Source: Microbacterium sp. 4R-513
GTDB lineage: Bacteria > Actinomycetota > Actinomycetes > Actinomycetales > Microbacteriaceae
Length of the DNA stretch: 64,000 bases
NCBI RefSeq assembly: GCF_011046485.1
Contig: NZ_CP049256.1
Location: 1,612,001 to 1,676,000, forward strand
Direction: 5' to 3'
The notes below the pieces were generated by a model. It did not search any database. It saw nothing but the letters and a program-made list of their open reading frames with translations, and was not told the DNA's origin. Below, one piece after another: positions 42,896 to 50,403 of this stretch. The position numbers and the translations under genes were made by a program. How positions within the stretch are numbered: position 1 is the stretch's first letter; each line of letters starts with the position of its first letter.

Positions 42896-43741
42896 ATGAA
42901 GAGGCTCCGCATCGAGCACGCCACGGGCTTCTCGTACCAGGGAGAGGTGTCGGCGTCGTACAACGAGGCGCGGATGCTCCCGAGCTCGACCGACAGCCAG
43001 TTCGTGCTCAGCTCCGCGCTCGAGATCGACCCTTCGACGTCGGTGAACCAGTACGTCGACTACTTCGGCACGCGAGTCGCCGCGTTCGACGTCCTCTCGT
43101 CGCACGCCGAGCTGAAGATCACGGCCCGCTCGCTCGTCGAGGTGCGGCCGCGGCCGATCGAGCACATCGACGTATCGTGGCAGCGCCTCGCGCAGGAGGT
43201 CGGCCGCTCGATCGACACGATCGAGCAGCTCGGCCAGAGCGTGCGCACGAAGCCCCACCCCGAGGTCGCCGACATCGCCCGGTCGATCGCGAGCCAGCAC
43301 GACCACCCCGGGCGCGCCGCACACGCGATCGCTTCGGCCATCGGCGATGCCGTCGAGTACATGCACGGCATCACGGGCGTCCACTCGACGGCGGCCGAGG
43401 CGTGGGAGGCGCGCAAGGGCGTCTGCCAGGACATGGCGCACATCACCCTCGGCGCGCTGCGCGAGGTCGGGATCCCGGCGCGCTACGTCTCGGGATACCT
43501 GCACCCCAGGTCGAACGCCGAGGTCGGGCAGGCTGTCACGGGCGAGTCCCACGCGTGGGTCGAGTGGTTCGCGGGGGACTGGCAGGGTTTCGATCCCACG
43601 AACAACATCGAGATCGGCGACCGGCACGTGCTCGTCGGCCGCGGCCGCGACTACAACGACGTGCCGCCGCTTCGCGGGGTCTACGCGGGGCCGTTCAAGA
43701 GCCACCTGCACGTGAAGGTCACGATCACGCGCGAAGCCTGA
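42896..43741 (+). CDS. Transglutaminase-like cysteine peptidase family protein
   Basis: A 281-residue protein with an N-terminal transglutaminase beta domain (MKRLRIEHATGFSYQGEV) and a papain-like transglutaminase core. The catalytic triad is visible: Cys177 in GVCQDMAHI, His219 in ESHAWVEWF and Asp233 in FDPTNN. ATG 42896 follows GAGGTGG; a GTG three codons earlier is a less likely start. There is no signal peptide, so it works in the cytoplasm. Third gene of the ATP-grasp/alpha-E operon, where it probably hydrolyses or transfers a peptide amide made by the ligase. Confidence 0.93.
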   Translation: MKRLRIEHATGFSYQGEVSASYNEARMLPSSTDSQFVLSSALEIDPSTSVNQYVDYFGTRVAAFDVLSSHAELKITARSLVEVRPRPIEHIDVSWQRLAQEVGRSIDTIEQLGQSVRTKPHPEVADIARSIASQHDHPGRAAHAIASAIGDAVEYMHGITGVHSTAAEAWEARKGVCQDMAHITLGALREVGIPARYVSGYLHPRSNAEVGQAVTGESHAWVEWFAGDWQGFDPTNNIEIGDRHVLVGRGRDYNDVPPLRGVYAGPFKSHLHVKVTITREA

Positions 43742-43764
43742 TCCCCGTCGTCGGACTTCCGCGC

Positions 43765-45423
43765 CTACTTCGGAGGTTCGGGGACGGATGCTCCGACATC
43801 CGTCCGATTCTCCGAACCTGGTGACCCGACCTCGGCCCCGGCATCCTCGAACTCGGCACGGCGCCCGCTGCCCAGCGAGAGGGTCGCGGCGAGGCCGAGC
43901 ACGAGGAATCCCGCGGCGGCGAACGTCGCGTAGCGCGTGCCCTCCGAGAACGCGGCCTTCGCGTCGTCGGCGAGCGCCTCGGTCTGCGGCGACTCCGCGA
44001 GTCCCGCGATCGCGCCGCCCGCGCTGTCGACGACAGCGGAGACGACCTGGTCCCGCTGCGCGGCGGGGAGTCCTCGATCGTCGAGCTTCGCTTCGAGCAC
44101 GGTGGCGGTCGTGGAGAAGAGGATCGTCCCGAGGATCGCGATGCCGAGCGCGGCACCGAGCTGGCGGGCCGTCGACTGCGTGCCCGAGGCCTGGCCGCCC
44201 TCGGCGACCGGAACGTCGACGAGCACGACGCCGGTCAGCTGCGCCGTCGCGAGGCCCACGCCGAACCCGTAGACGAAGAGCGCGGGGACGAGCGGCACCC
44301 ACGAGGCATCCGGTGCGATCGCGAAGCCGACCCCTGCGATGCCGACGATCTCGGCGACGATGCCCACCCGGACGATCGAGACCGGCGCGAACCGGCCGCT
44401 GAAGGCCCCCGCGAAGCCGCTCGCCACGAACGAGCCGATGGCCAGCGAGAGCAGGATGAACCCCGTCTGCAGAGCGTCGAACCCGAGCACGAACTGCAGC
44501 CACAGCGGCAGCGCGAGGATCAGCCCGAACTCGCCGAGCGACACGATCATCGCCGCGATGTTGCCGTTGCGGAACGACGGGATGCGGAAGAGTCGGAACG
44601 CGATGATGGTCGAGCGCCCCTTGCGCCGTCGATGCAGTCCCCACGCGATGAATGCGACGATGCCGAGTCCCGCTATGGCGAAGGCGATGGGGATCGGCGA
44701 GAGCTCGAACGGCCACTCCCAATCGCCGATCGTGAGGGGCTCCTCGGTCAGCCACCAGCCGTACGTCCGGCCCTCGATGAGGGCGAACACGAGGGCGGCC
44801 ATCGTCACGACCGACAGCACCGCCCCGACGGCGTCGACCCGCGCCGCGTCCCCGCGCGACTCGTCGACGGTCATCAGCACGCCGACGATGATCAGGATGC
44901 CGAGCGGCACGTTGATGAGGAACGCCCAGTGCCACGAGAAGTCCGTCGTCAGCCAGCCGCCGAGGAGCGGCCCCACCGCCGCCATGCCGCCGATGGTCGA
45001 TCCCCAGACCGCGAACGCGATGCCGCGCTCACGTCCCCGGAAGGTGGCATTCAGGAGCGAGAGCGTCGTCGGCAGGATCATCGCCCCGCCGACGCCCTGC
45101 ACGAAGCGCGCGAGGATGAGGGCCGTCCCGGTGGGGGCGAGCGCCGCGCCGACCGAGGCGAGGGTGAAGATGACGACGCCGATGATCAGCATCCGTCGTC
45201 GTCCCACCCTGTCGGCGACGCTGCCGAAGACGAGCAGCAGCGACGCGAAGACGAGGGTGTAGGCCTCTTGGACCCACTGCACCTCGGTCGAGGTGATCCC
45301 GAGGTCGTCGACGATCGAGGGGATCGCGACGTTGACGATCGTCGAATCGACGATGATCAGCGCGACGGCGACACTGATGAAGACGAGGCCGGCCCAACGG
45401 CGGCGGCTCGAGGCATCGGACAT
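43765..45423 (-). CDS. DHA2-type MFS multidrug exporter
   Basis: A 552-residue, 14-helix transporter of the drug:H+ antiporter-2 group. The N-terminus has VALIIVDSTIVNVAIPSIVDDLGIT and motif A as GSVADRVGRRRML; helix 5 carries motif C (GPLLGGWLTTDFSWHWAFLINVP). The C-terminal tail is acidic and soluble. Such pumps export drugs, dyes or toxic metabolites. The start ATG 45423 has TAAGCT six bases upstream (leaderless) and lies within a 10-5-10 palindrome, so a repressor could block both transcription and start. No regulator gene adjoins it. Confidence 0.93.
   Translation of the reverse strand: MSDASSRRRWAGLVFISVAVALIIVDSTIVNVAIPSIVDDLGITSTEVQWVQEAYTLVFASLLLVFGSVADRVGRRRMLIIGVVIFTLASVGAALAPTGTALILARFVQGVGGAMILPTTLSLLNATFRGRERGIAFAVWGSTIGGMAAVGPLLGGWLTTDFSWHWAFLINVPLGILIIVGVLMTVDESRGDAARVDAVGAVLSVVTMAALVFALIEGRTYGWWLTEEPLTIGDWEWPFELSPIPIAFAIAGLGIVAFIAWGLHRRRKGRSTIIAFRLFRIPSFRNGNIAAMIVSLGEFGLILALPLWLQFVLGFDALQTGFILLSLAIGSFVASGFAGAFSGRFAPVSIVRVGIVAEIVGIAGVGFAIAPDASWVPLVPALFVYGFGVGLATAQLTGVVLVDVPVAEGGQASGTQSTARQLGAALGIAILGTILFSTTATVLEAKLDDRGLPAAQRDQVVSAVVDSAGGAIAGLAESPQTEALADDAKAAFSEGTRYATFAAAGFLVLGLAATLSLGSGRRAEFEDAGAEVGSPGSENRTDVGASVPEPPK
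43774..43819. terminator. Nested hairpin at the convergent end of the transglutaminase operon
   Basis: GGACGGATG (43782-43790) pairs with CATCCGTCC (43797-43805), nested in AGGTTCGG/CCGAACCT. It lies inside the last codons of the leftward MFS gene and could terminate transcription from both sides. There is no T-tract. Confidence 0.5.
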
Positions 45424-45446
45424 ATTGCTAGCTTATCTAGCAATAT
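45422..45446 (-). promoter_or_regulatory. Palindromic operator over the MFS start and -10 box
   Basis: ATATTGCTAG (45422-45431) and CTAGCAATAT (45437-45446) are perfect inverted 10-bp arms with a 5-bp spacer. The -10 box TAAGCT (45435-45430, minus strand) and the ATG lie inside. TTGCTAG-type arms suit a MarR or TetR repressor. Confidence 0.75.
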
Positions 45447-45492
45447 CGCTTCTTGGGTAGACGCTCCCCAGAGTCGGGCGAGTCTCGCGGAG

Positions 45493-45708
45493 TCAGGCCG
45501 AGGGGGAGTCGGGGTCGAGCGCCTTGAGCATGTCCTCCTCGGCCGGGTTGTCGGCCTGCAGCTGCTCCTCGGTCGTCTCGTCACCGCCCGTCGGGGCATC
45601 CTCGCCACGGTCGGCGAGCTGCTCACCGCCGGGTAGGTCAGCGGCGAGCTGGTCGGTGCCCGCCGAGGGCTCTTCGATGGGGTCGTTGTTCGCGCGGTCG
45701 TCAGTCAT
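45493..45708 (-). CDS. Small acidic protein of unknown function
   Basis: A 71-residue protein rich in Asp, Glu and Pro with no hydrophobic segment (MTDDRANNDPIEEPSAGTD and EEDMLKALDPDSPSA at the ends). It is probably disordered. TACCGT six bases upstream of ATG 45708 supports expression as a leaderless mRNA. Short acidic proteins like this are common in Microbacteriaceae; I cannot assign a function. Confidence 0.6.
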   Translation of the reverse strand: MTDDRANNDPIEEPSAGTDQLAADLPGGEQLADRGEDAPTGGDETTEEQLQADNPAEEDMLKALDPDSPSA

Positions 45709-45714
45709 AGCCCG

Positions 45715-45720
45715 ACGGTA
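45715..45720 (-). promoter_or_regulatory. -10 box, leaderless start of the 71-residue protein
   Basis: TACCGT on the minus strand, six bases upstream of ATG 45708. Confidence 0.45.
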
Positions 45721-45777
45721 CGACCGGCGCGTGCACCGCGTCCTGGGATTGACAAGCCGCGCGCGGTCGGCGGGTCG

Positions 45778-47190
45778 TCAGCGCTTCGGATCGTAGCGAC
45801 GCGGCGGGTGCGTGCGCGCGACCAGATCACGGAGCGACTCGAGCGAACCGGTGACGAACCCCGCGGCCCGCGCCTGTACCAGGACGTTGCCGAGGGCAGT
45901 CGCCTCCACGGGGCCCGCCAGCACGGGGAGTCCCGCCCGGTCGGCCGTGCGCTGGCAGAGGAGCTCGTTGAGCGCGCCGCCGCCGACGATGTGGATCGTG
46001 CGGACGTCGACGCCGCCGATGCGTCCGGCTTCGATGGATGCCTCGGCGAACGCCTGCGCGAGAGACTCCACGATGGACCGCGCGTACTCCGCGCGCGTGC
46101 GCGGCGCGGCGACGCCGTGCTCGGCGCACCACTCGTCGATGCGCGCCGGCATGTCGCCGGGAGGGAGGAAGCGCGGGTCGTCGACGTCGAAGACCGGCAC
46201 CTCCGACGTGACCTCCTCCGCGGAGTCGAGGAGCGTGGGGAGGTCGATGGGATGCCCCTGCCGCTCCCACGTCCGCACCGCCTCGCTCAGCACCCACAGG
46301 CCCATGACGTTGTGGAGGAGCCGGATGCGCCCGTCGACGCCGCCCTCGTTGGTGAAGTTCGCCGCGAGGGCGTCGGGCGTGAGGACGAGGTGCTCGACCT
46401 CGACCCCGACCAGGCCCCACGTTCCGCACGAGATGTACGCCGCGGCATCCGCCTGCATCGGCACTGCGACGACGGCGGACGCCGTGTCGTGCGAGCCGAC
46501 CGCGGTGACCGGCGTGCCGGGAGCAGCGCCGATGGCGGCGGCGACCTCGGGCAGGAGGGCGCCGAGGCGCTCGCCCGGGGCGATGAGCGGGGGAAGGATG
46601 CCTCGCGGGATGCCGAGCGCCGCGACGAGCTCCTCGTCCCACACGCCTTCGCGGAGGAGGCCCGTGGTCGAGGCGTTGGTCTGCTCGGCCCGGGCCTCGC
46701 CGGTCAGCCAGTAGCCCACGAGATCCGGGATGAGCAGCGCCGTGTCGGCGAAGCCGAGCAGCTCGGTCGGCTCGGCTGCGAACTGGTACAGCGTGTTGAA
46801 GGGAAGGAACTGCAGGCCGTTCCGGGCGTACAGGTCGGCCTGCGGCATCCGTCCGTGGACCGCTTCGACCCCGAGGGCCGTGCGCGAGTCGCGGTAATGG
46901 AAGGGGTTGCCGAGGAGGCGTCCGCCGCGCAGGAGGCCGTAGTCGACGGCCCACGAGTCGACGCCGATGCTCGAGATGCCGGGCTCGGTGCGGAAGGCCT
47001 CGCGAAGCCCCTTCACGGCGGCGCCGTAGAGCGAGAGGACGTCCCAGTGCAGACCGTCTGCGACCTGGACGGGGTCGTTCGGGAAGCGTGCGACGGGCGT
47101 CGCGTCGAGCGTGTCGGGACCGACGTGCCCGACGATGACCCGCCCGCTCGTCGCGCCGAGGTCGATCGCCGCGACCGCGCCCGCGCTCAT
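45778..47190 (-). CDS. rhaB: L-rhamnulokinase
   Basis: A 470-residue FGGY-family sugar kinase that phosphorylates L-rhamnulose. It has the phosphate loop AAIDLGATSGRVIVG, SIGVDSWAVDYGLL, GSHDTASAVVAVP (catalytic Asp region) and YISCGTWGLVGVE, and it ends with HIVGGGALNELLCQRTAD as the nucleotide site. GVDSWAVDYG is typical of rhamnulokinases rather than xylulo- or glycerol kinases. It is the last gene of the leftward rhaI-esterase-aldolase cluster; an inverted repeat separates it from the aldolase gene. Confidence 0.93.
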   Translation of the reverse strand: MSAGAVAAIDLGATSGRVIVGHVGPDTLDATPVARFPNDPVQVADGLHWDVLSLYGAAVKGLREAFRTEPGISSIGVDSWAVDYGLLRGGRLLGNPFHYRDSRTALGVEAVHGRMPQADLYARNGLQFLPFNTLYQFAAEPTELLGFADTALLIPDLVGYWLTGEARAEQTNASTTGLLREGVWDEELVAALGIPRGILPPLIAPGERLGALLPEVAAAIGAAPGTPVTAVGSHDTASAVVAVPMQADAAAYISCGTWGLVGVEVEHLVLTPDALAANFTNEGGVDGRIRLLHNVMGLWVLSEAVRTWERQGHPIDLPTLLDSAEEVTSEVPVFDVDDPRFLPPGDMPARIDEWCAEHGVAAPRTRAEYARSIVESLAQAFAEASIEAGRIGGVDVRTIHIVGGGALNELLCQRTADRAGLPVLAGPVEATALGNVLVQARAAGFVTGSLESLRDLVARTHPPRRYDPKR

Positions 47191-47211
47191 CGGGCGATCC
47201 CGATGGTTCCG

Positions 47212-47299
47212 GGCGTTTCGTCTCGCTCCGCTCGCTCAACGACCGAGGTGTTGTGCGCGGTCGTTGAGCGAGGGAGCGGAGCGACCGAGACGAAAGGCG
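47212..47299. repeat. Inverted repeat between rhaEW and rhaB
   Basis: CGTTTCGTCTCG..CGCTCAACGACCG (47214-47245) is mirrored by CGGTCGTTGAGCG..GAGACGAAAG (47258-47296), with a few extra bases in the right arm. The GTTGAGCGAG..GAGACGAAA pattern is a common dispersed intergenic repeat type in this group. As RNA it would form a long hairpin that could reduce rhaB expression. Confidence 0.75.
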
Positions 47300-47323
47300 C
47301 CGAGCGAACGAGCCGCGCCGCGC

Positions 47324-49360
47324 TCATCGGAGGAAGGCGGCCGCGACGCCGGAGTCGACCGGGATGTGCAGACCCGTCGTGCGGCTGAGCTCGGGGCCCG
47401 TCAGGACGAACACCGCATCCGCGACGTTCTCGGGCACGACCTCGCGCTTGAGGATCGTGCGGTTGGCGTAGAACTGGCCGAGGTCCTCTTCTGCCACGCC
47501 GTACGTCGCCGCGCGGTTGGCGCCCCAGCCCGAGGCGAAGATGCCCGAGCCGCGCACGACGCCGTCGGGGTTGATGCCGTTGACGCGCACGCCGTATTCG
47601 CCGAGCTCGACCGCGAGGAGGCGGACCTGGTGCGCCTGGTCGGCCTTCGTCGCCGAGTACGCGATGTTGTTGGGGCCGGCGAAGACGGAGTTCTTCGACG
47701 AGATGTAGATGATGTCGCCGCCGAGGCCCTGTTCGATCAGCGCTTTCGCCGCGGCCTTCGACACGAGGAACGAGCCCTTCGCCATGACGTCGTGCTGCAG
47801 GTCCCAGTCCTTCTCGGTCGTCTCGAGGAGCGGCTTGGACAGCGACAGGCCGGCGTTGTTCACGACGAGGTCGATGCCGCCGAACGCGAGGAGGGTCGCG
47901 TCGATCGCGGCCTGAACGCCCTCGGCGTCGGCGACGTTCGCGGCCACGCCGATCGCGACATCCGTCCCGCCGAGCTCGGCAGCGGCCGCCTGCGCCTTCT
48001 CGAGGTCGAGGTCGGCGACGACGACGCAGGCGCCCTCGGCGGCGAGCCGGGTCGCGATCGCCTTGCCGATGCCGGATGCCGCGCCGGTGACGAACGCGAT
48101 GCGGCCCTGGTGGGTCTTGGGCTTCGGCATCCGCTGGAGCTTGGCCTCTTCGAGTGCCCAGTACTCGATGCGGAACTTCTCCTCGTCGCTGATCGGCTGA
48201 TAGCTCGACAGGGCCTCGGCGCCGCGCATGACGTTTATGGCGTTGACGTAGAACTCGCCCGCGACGCGCGCCGTCTGCTTGTTCGCGCCGAACGAGAACT
48301 GGCCGACGCCCGGGACGAGCACGATGAGCGGGTCGGCGCCGCGGATCGCGGGGGAGTCCTCCGTCGCATACGCGTCGTAGTAGGCCTGGTAGTCGGCGCG
48401 GTACGCCTCGTGCAGCTCCTTGAGGCGTGCGATCTGCTCCTCGACCGACGCCGTCGCCGGCAGGTCGAGGACGAGCGGCTTCACCTTCGTGCGGAGGAAG
48501 TGGTCGGGGCAGCTCGTGCCCAGCGCCGCGAGAGGGGCGAGCCGCTCGCGGGAGAGGAAGTCGAGCACGACGTCGGAGTCGTCGTAGTGACCGACCATCG
48601 GCTTGTCGTGCGAGGCGATCCCGCGGATGGTCGGGGCGAGCGCCGCCGCCCTCGCGCGGCGTTCGGCCTCGGGCAGAGGCTCGAAGCCCGGCGCGACGGC
48701 GCCGAAGGGCTCCGCCTTGCCGTGCTCGGCGATGTACGCGGCGGCCGTGTCGATGATCCACAGCGAGTTCTGCTCGGCCTCGTCCGACGTCTCACCCCAC
48801 GCCGTGATGCCGTGGCCGCCGAGGATGCAGCCGATGGCCTGCGGGTTCTGCGCCTTGATCTCCGCGATGTCGAGGCCGAGCTGGAAGCCCGGGCGGCGCC
48901 ACGGCACCCACACGACCTTGTCGCCGAAGATCTTCGTCGTGAGCTCCTCGCCGTCGGCGGCGGTCGCGATCGCGATGCCCGAGTCCGGGTGCAGGTGGTC
49001 GACGTGCGGCGCGTCGACGAGGCCGTGCATCGCGGTGTCGATCGACGGCGCGGCGCCCCCCTTGCCATGCAGGCAGTAGTCGAAGGCCGCGACCATCTCG
49101 TCCTCGCGGTCGACGCCGGGGTAGACGTTCACGAGCGACCGCAGGCGGTCGAGGCGCAGCACCGCGAGGCCCTTCTCGGTGAGCGTGCCGAGGTCTCCGC
49201 CCGAGCCCTTGACCCAGAGCAGCTCGACGGGCTCGCCGGTCACCGGGTCGGTCTCGGTGCCCTTCGCGGAGGTGTTGCCGCCGGCGTAGTTCGTGTTCTT
49301 CGGGTCGGCGCCCAGGCGATTGCTGCGCGCGAGAAGGTCGGCGGCGGCGGGATTCGTCAT
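47324..49360 (-). CDS. rhaEW: Bifunctional rhamnulose-1-phosphate aldolase / lactaldehyde dehydrogenase
   Basis: A 678-residue fusion. Residues 1-410 are a class II aldolase (NYAGGNTSAKGT, WVKGSGGDLGTL, HGLVDAPHVDHLHPDSGIAIA and GGHGITAWG give the metal histidines) that splits rhamnulose-1-phosphate into dihydroxyacetone phosphate and lactaldehyde. Residues 425-678 are a short-chain dehydrogenase with VTGAASGIGKAIA (NAD loop), VNNAGLSLS, YISSKN and the catalytic YSATK, which would oxidise lactaldehyde to lactate. The same fusion is known as RhaEW in Bacillus. It follows the isomerase and esterase genes in the leftward cluster. Confidence 0.95.
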   Translation of the reverse strand: MTNPAAADLLARSNRLGADPKNTNYAGGNTSAKGTETDPVTGEPVELLWVKGSGGDLGTLTEKGLAVLRLDRLRSLVNVYPGVDREDEMVAAFDYCLHGKGGAAPSIDTAMHGLVDAPHVDHLHPDSGIAIATAADGEELTTKIFGDKVVWVPWRRPGFQLGLDIAEIKAQNPQAIGCILGGHGITAWGETSDEAEQNSLWIIDTAAAYIAEHGKAEPFGAVAPGFEPLPEAERRARAAALAPTIRGIASHDKPMVGHYDDSDVVLDFLSRERLAPLAALGTSCPDHFLRTKVKPLVLDLPATASVEEQIARLKELHEAYRADYQAYYDAYATEDSPAIRGADPLIVLVPGVGQFSFGANKQTARVAGEFYVNAINVMRGAEALSSYQPISDEEKFRIEYWALEEAKLQRMPKPKTHQGRIAFVTGAASGIGKAIATRLAAEGACVVVADLDLEKAQAAAAELGGTDVAIGVAANVADAEGVQAAIDATLLAFGGIDLVVNNAGLSLSKPLLETTEKDWDLQHDVMAKGSFLVSKAAAKALIEQGLGGDIIYISSKNSVFAGPNNIAYSATKADQAHQVRLLAVELGEYGVRVNGINPDGVVRGSGIFASGWGANRAATYGVAEEDLGQFYANRTILKREVVPENVADAVFVLTGPELSRTTGLHIPVDSGVAAAFLR

Positions 49361-49386
49361 CAGGGTTTCCTTGCGTCGTTGAGATT

Positions 49387-50403
49387 TCAGCGTGAGGTCT
49401 GCTCAGCCGCGGCATCCTGCGGCTCTGCGTCGGCAGCACCCGCACTTCGCCGCGGGGGAGCAGAGGGGGAGGTGTGCTCGGCCGCGGCATCCTGCGGCTC
49501 TGCGTCGGCAGCACCCGCGCTCTGCCGCGGGGGAGCGGGAGGCGTGGGGGAAGCGGTGGGCAGGGCTGCGAGGCGGGTCGCGATGCGCTCGATCGAGACG
49601 GATGCCGCGGCATCCGTCGGCCGGTTCAGATGGCCGTGGATCGTCCCCGGCTCGATGACGACCTCGACCTCGCGCCCGGCGGCGGTGAGAGTTGCGGCGA
49701 AGACCTCGCCCGAGACGCGGAGCTCGTCGACCTCGCCGTTGATCATGAGGGTCGGGGGGAAGCCCGCCAGGTCGTCGGCCGTCGCAAGGCCGGGGACGGC
49801 GAAGAGCGGCGCGTCGTCTACGGGCCCGCCGAGGTAGTTCTCGTACATCCCGAGGACGGCTTCCGGGCCGAAGGTGTCGGCCCACGGCTGGGCGTCGAGC
49901 GCGGCGCGCAAGGCAGAGTCCGGCGCGGGCTGCACGGCGAGGAGCGTCGGATACGCGAGCACGACGAGCGCGGGGAGGACCACGGCGTCGGGGGACGGCA
50001 TCCGGAGAACCGCTCCGGTCACGAGGTTCGCACCCGCGCTCGCGCCGCCGATCGCAAGGCGTGCGGGGTCGACCCGCAGTCGCGCCGCATTCTCGACGGT
50101 CCAGGCCCACGCGGTGAGGACGTCATCGGATGCCGCGGGAAAGTGGACGCCGCTGCGCACGGGCACCCCGATGGCCTCCGCCCACTCCGGCGGCGTCGGG
50201 GCGAGCCGGTAGTCGACCGAGACCACCGTCGTGCCCCTCGCTGCAAGCGAGCGCGCGACCCAGTCGGCCTCCGGCATGTCGACGTCGCCCCCGGCGAAAC
50301 CGCCGCCGTGCGCCCAGACCAGGCCCGTGCCGTTCGGCTCACGCGCGGGGTAGACGCGCACGAGCCCGTCGGCGGCGGAGTACGGGTCGGTTGCGGCGCT
50401 CAC
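49387..50403 (-). CDS. Alpha/beta-hydrolase-3 family esterase with repeat-built C-terminus
   Basis: A 338-residue esterase of the hormone-sensitive-lipase group: WAHGGGFAGGDVD (oxyanion HGGG), IGGASAGANLVTG (nucleophile Ser), VDELRVSGE (Asp) and GTIHGHLNRP (His). GTG 50403 overlaps the rhaI stop (GTGA). After the fold ends near residue 285, the protein continues with two copies of an 18-residue repeat (PRQSAGAADAEPQDAAAE and PRRSAGAADAEPQDAAAE). These look inserted and are related to repeats in the cytochrome b gene. In a rhamnose operon it probably removes acetyl or acyl groups from rhamnosides; substrate is inferred. Confidence 0.88.
   Translation of the reverse strand: MSAATDPYSAADGLVRVYPAREPNGTGLVWAHGGGFAGGDVDMPEADWVARSLAARGTTVVSVDYRLAPTPPEWAEAIGVPVRSGVHFPAASDDVLTAWAWTVENAARLRVDPARLAIGGASAGANLVTGAVLRMPSPDAVVLPALVVLAYPTLLAVQPAPDSALRAALDAQPWADTFGPEAVLGMYENYLGGPVDDAPLFAVPGLATADDLAGFPPTLMINGEVDELRVSGEVFAATLTAAGREVEVVIEPGTIHGHLNRPTDAAASVSIERIATRLAALPTASPTPPAPPRQSAGAADAEPQDAAAEHTSPSAPPRRSAGAADAEPQDAAAEQTSR
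49402..49530 (-). repeat. Duplicated 54-bp coding repeat, 75-bp period (copy pair B)
   Basis: 54-bp units at 49477-49530 and 49402-49455 (reading leftward) share CCGCGG..GTGC..GACGCAGAGCC..GATGCCGCGG..GAG and encode 18 residues each, exactly 75 bp apart. The unit length, period and encoded pattern match copy pair A at 20507-20635. Confidence 0.85.
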
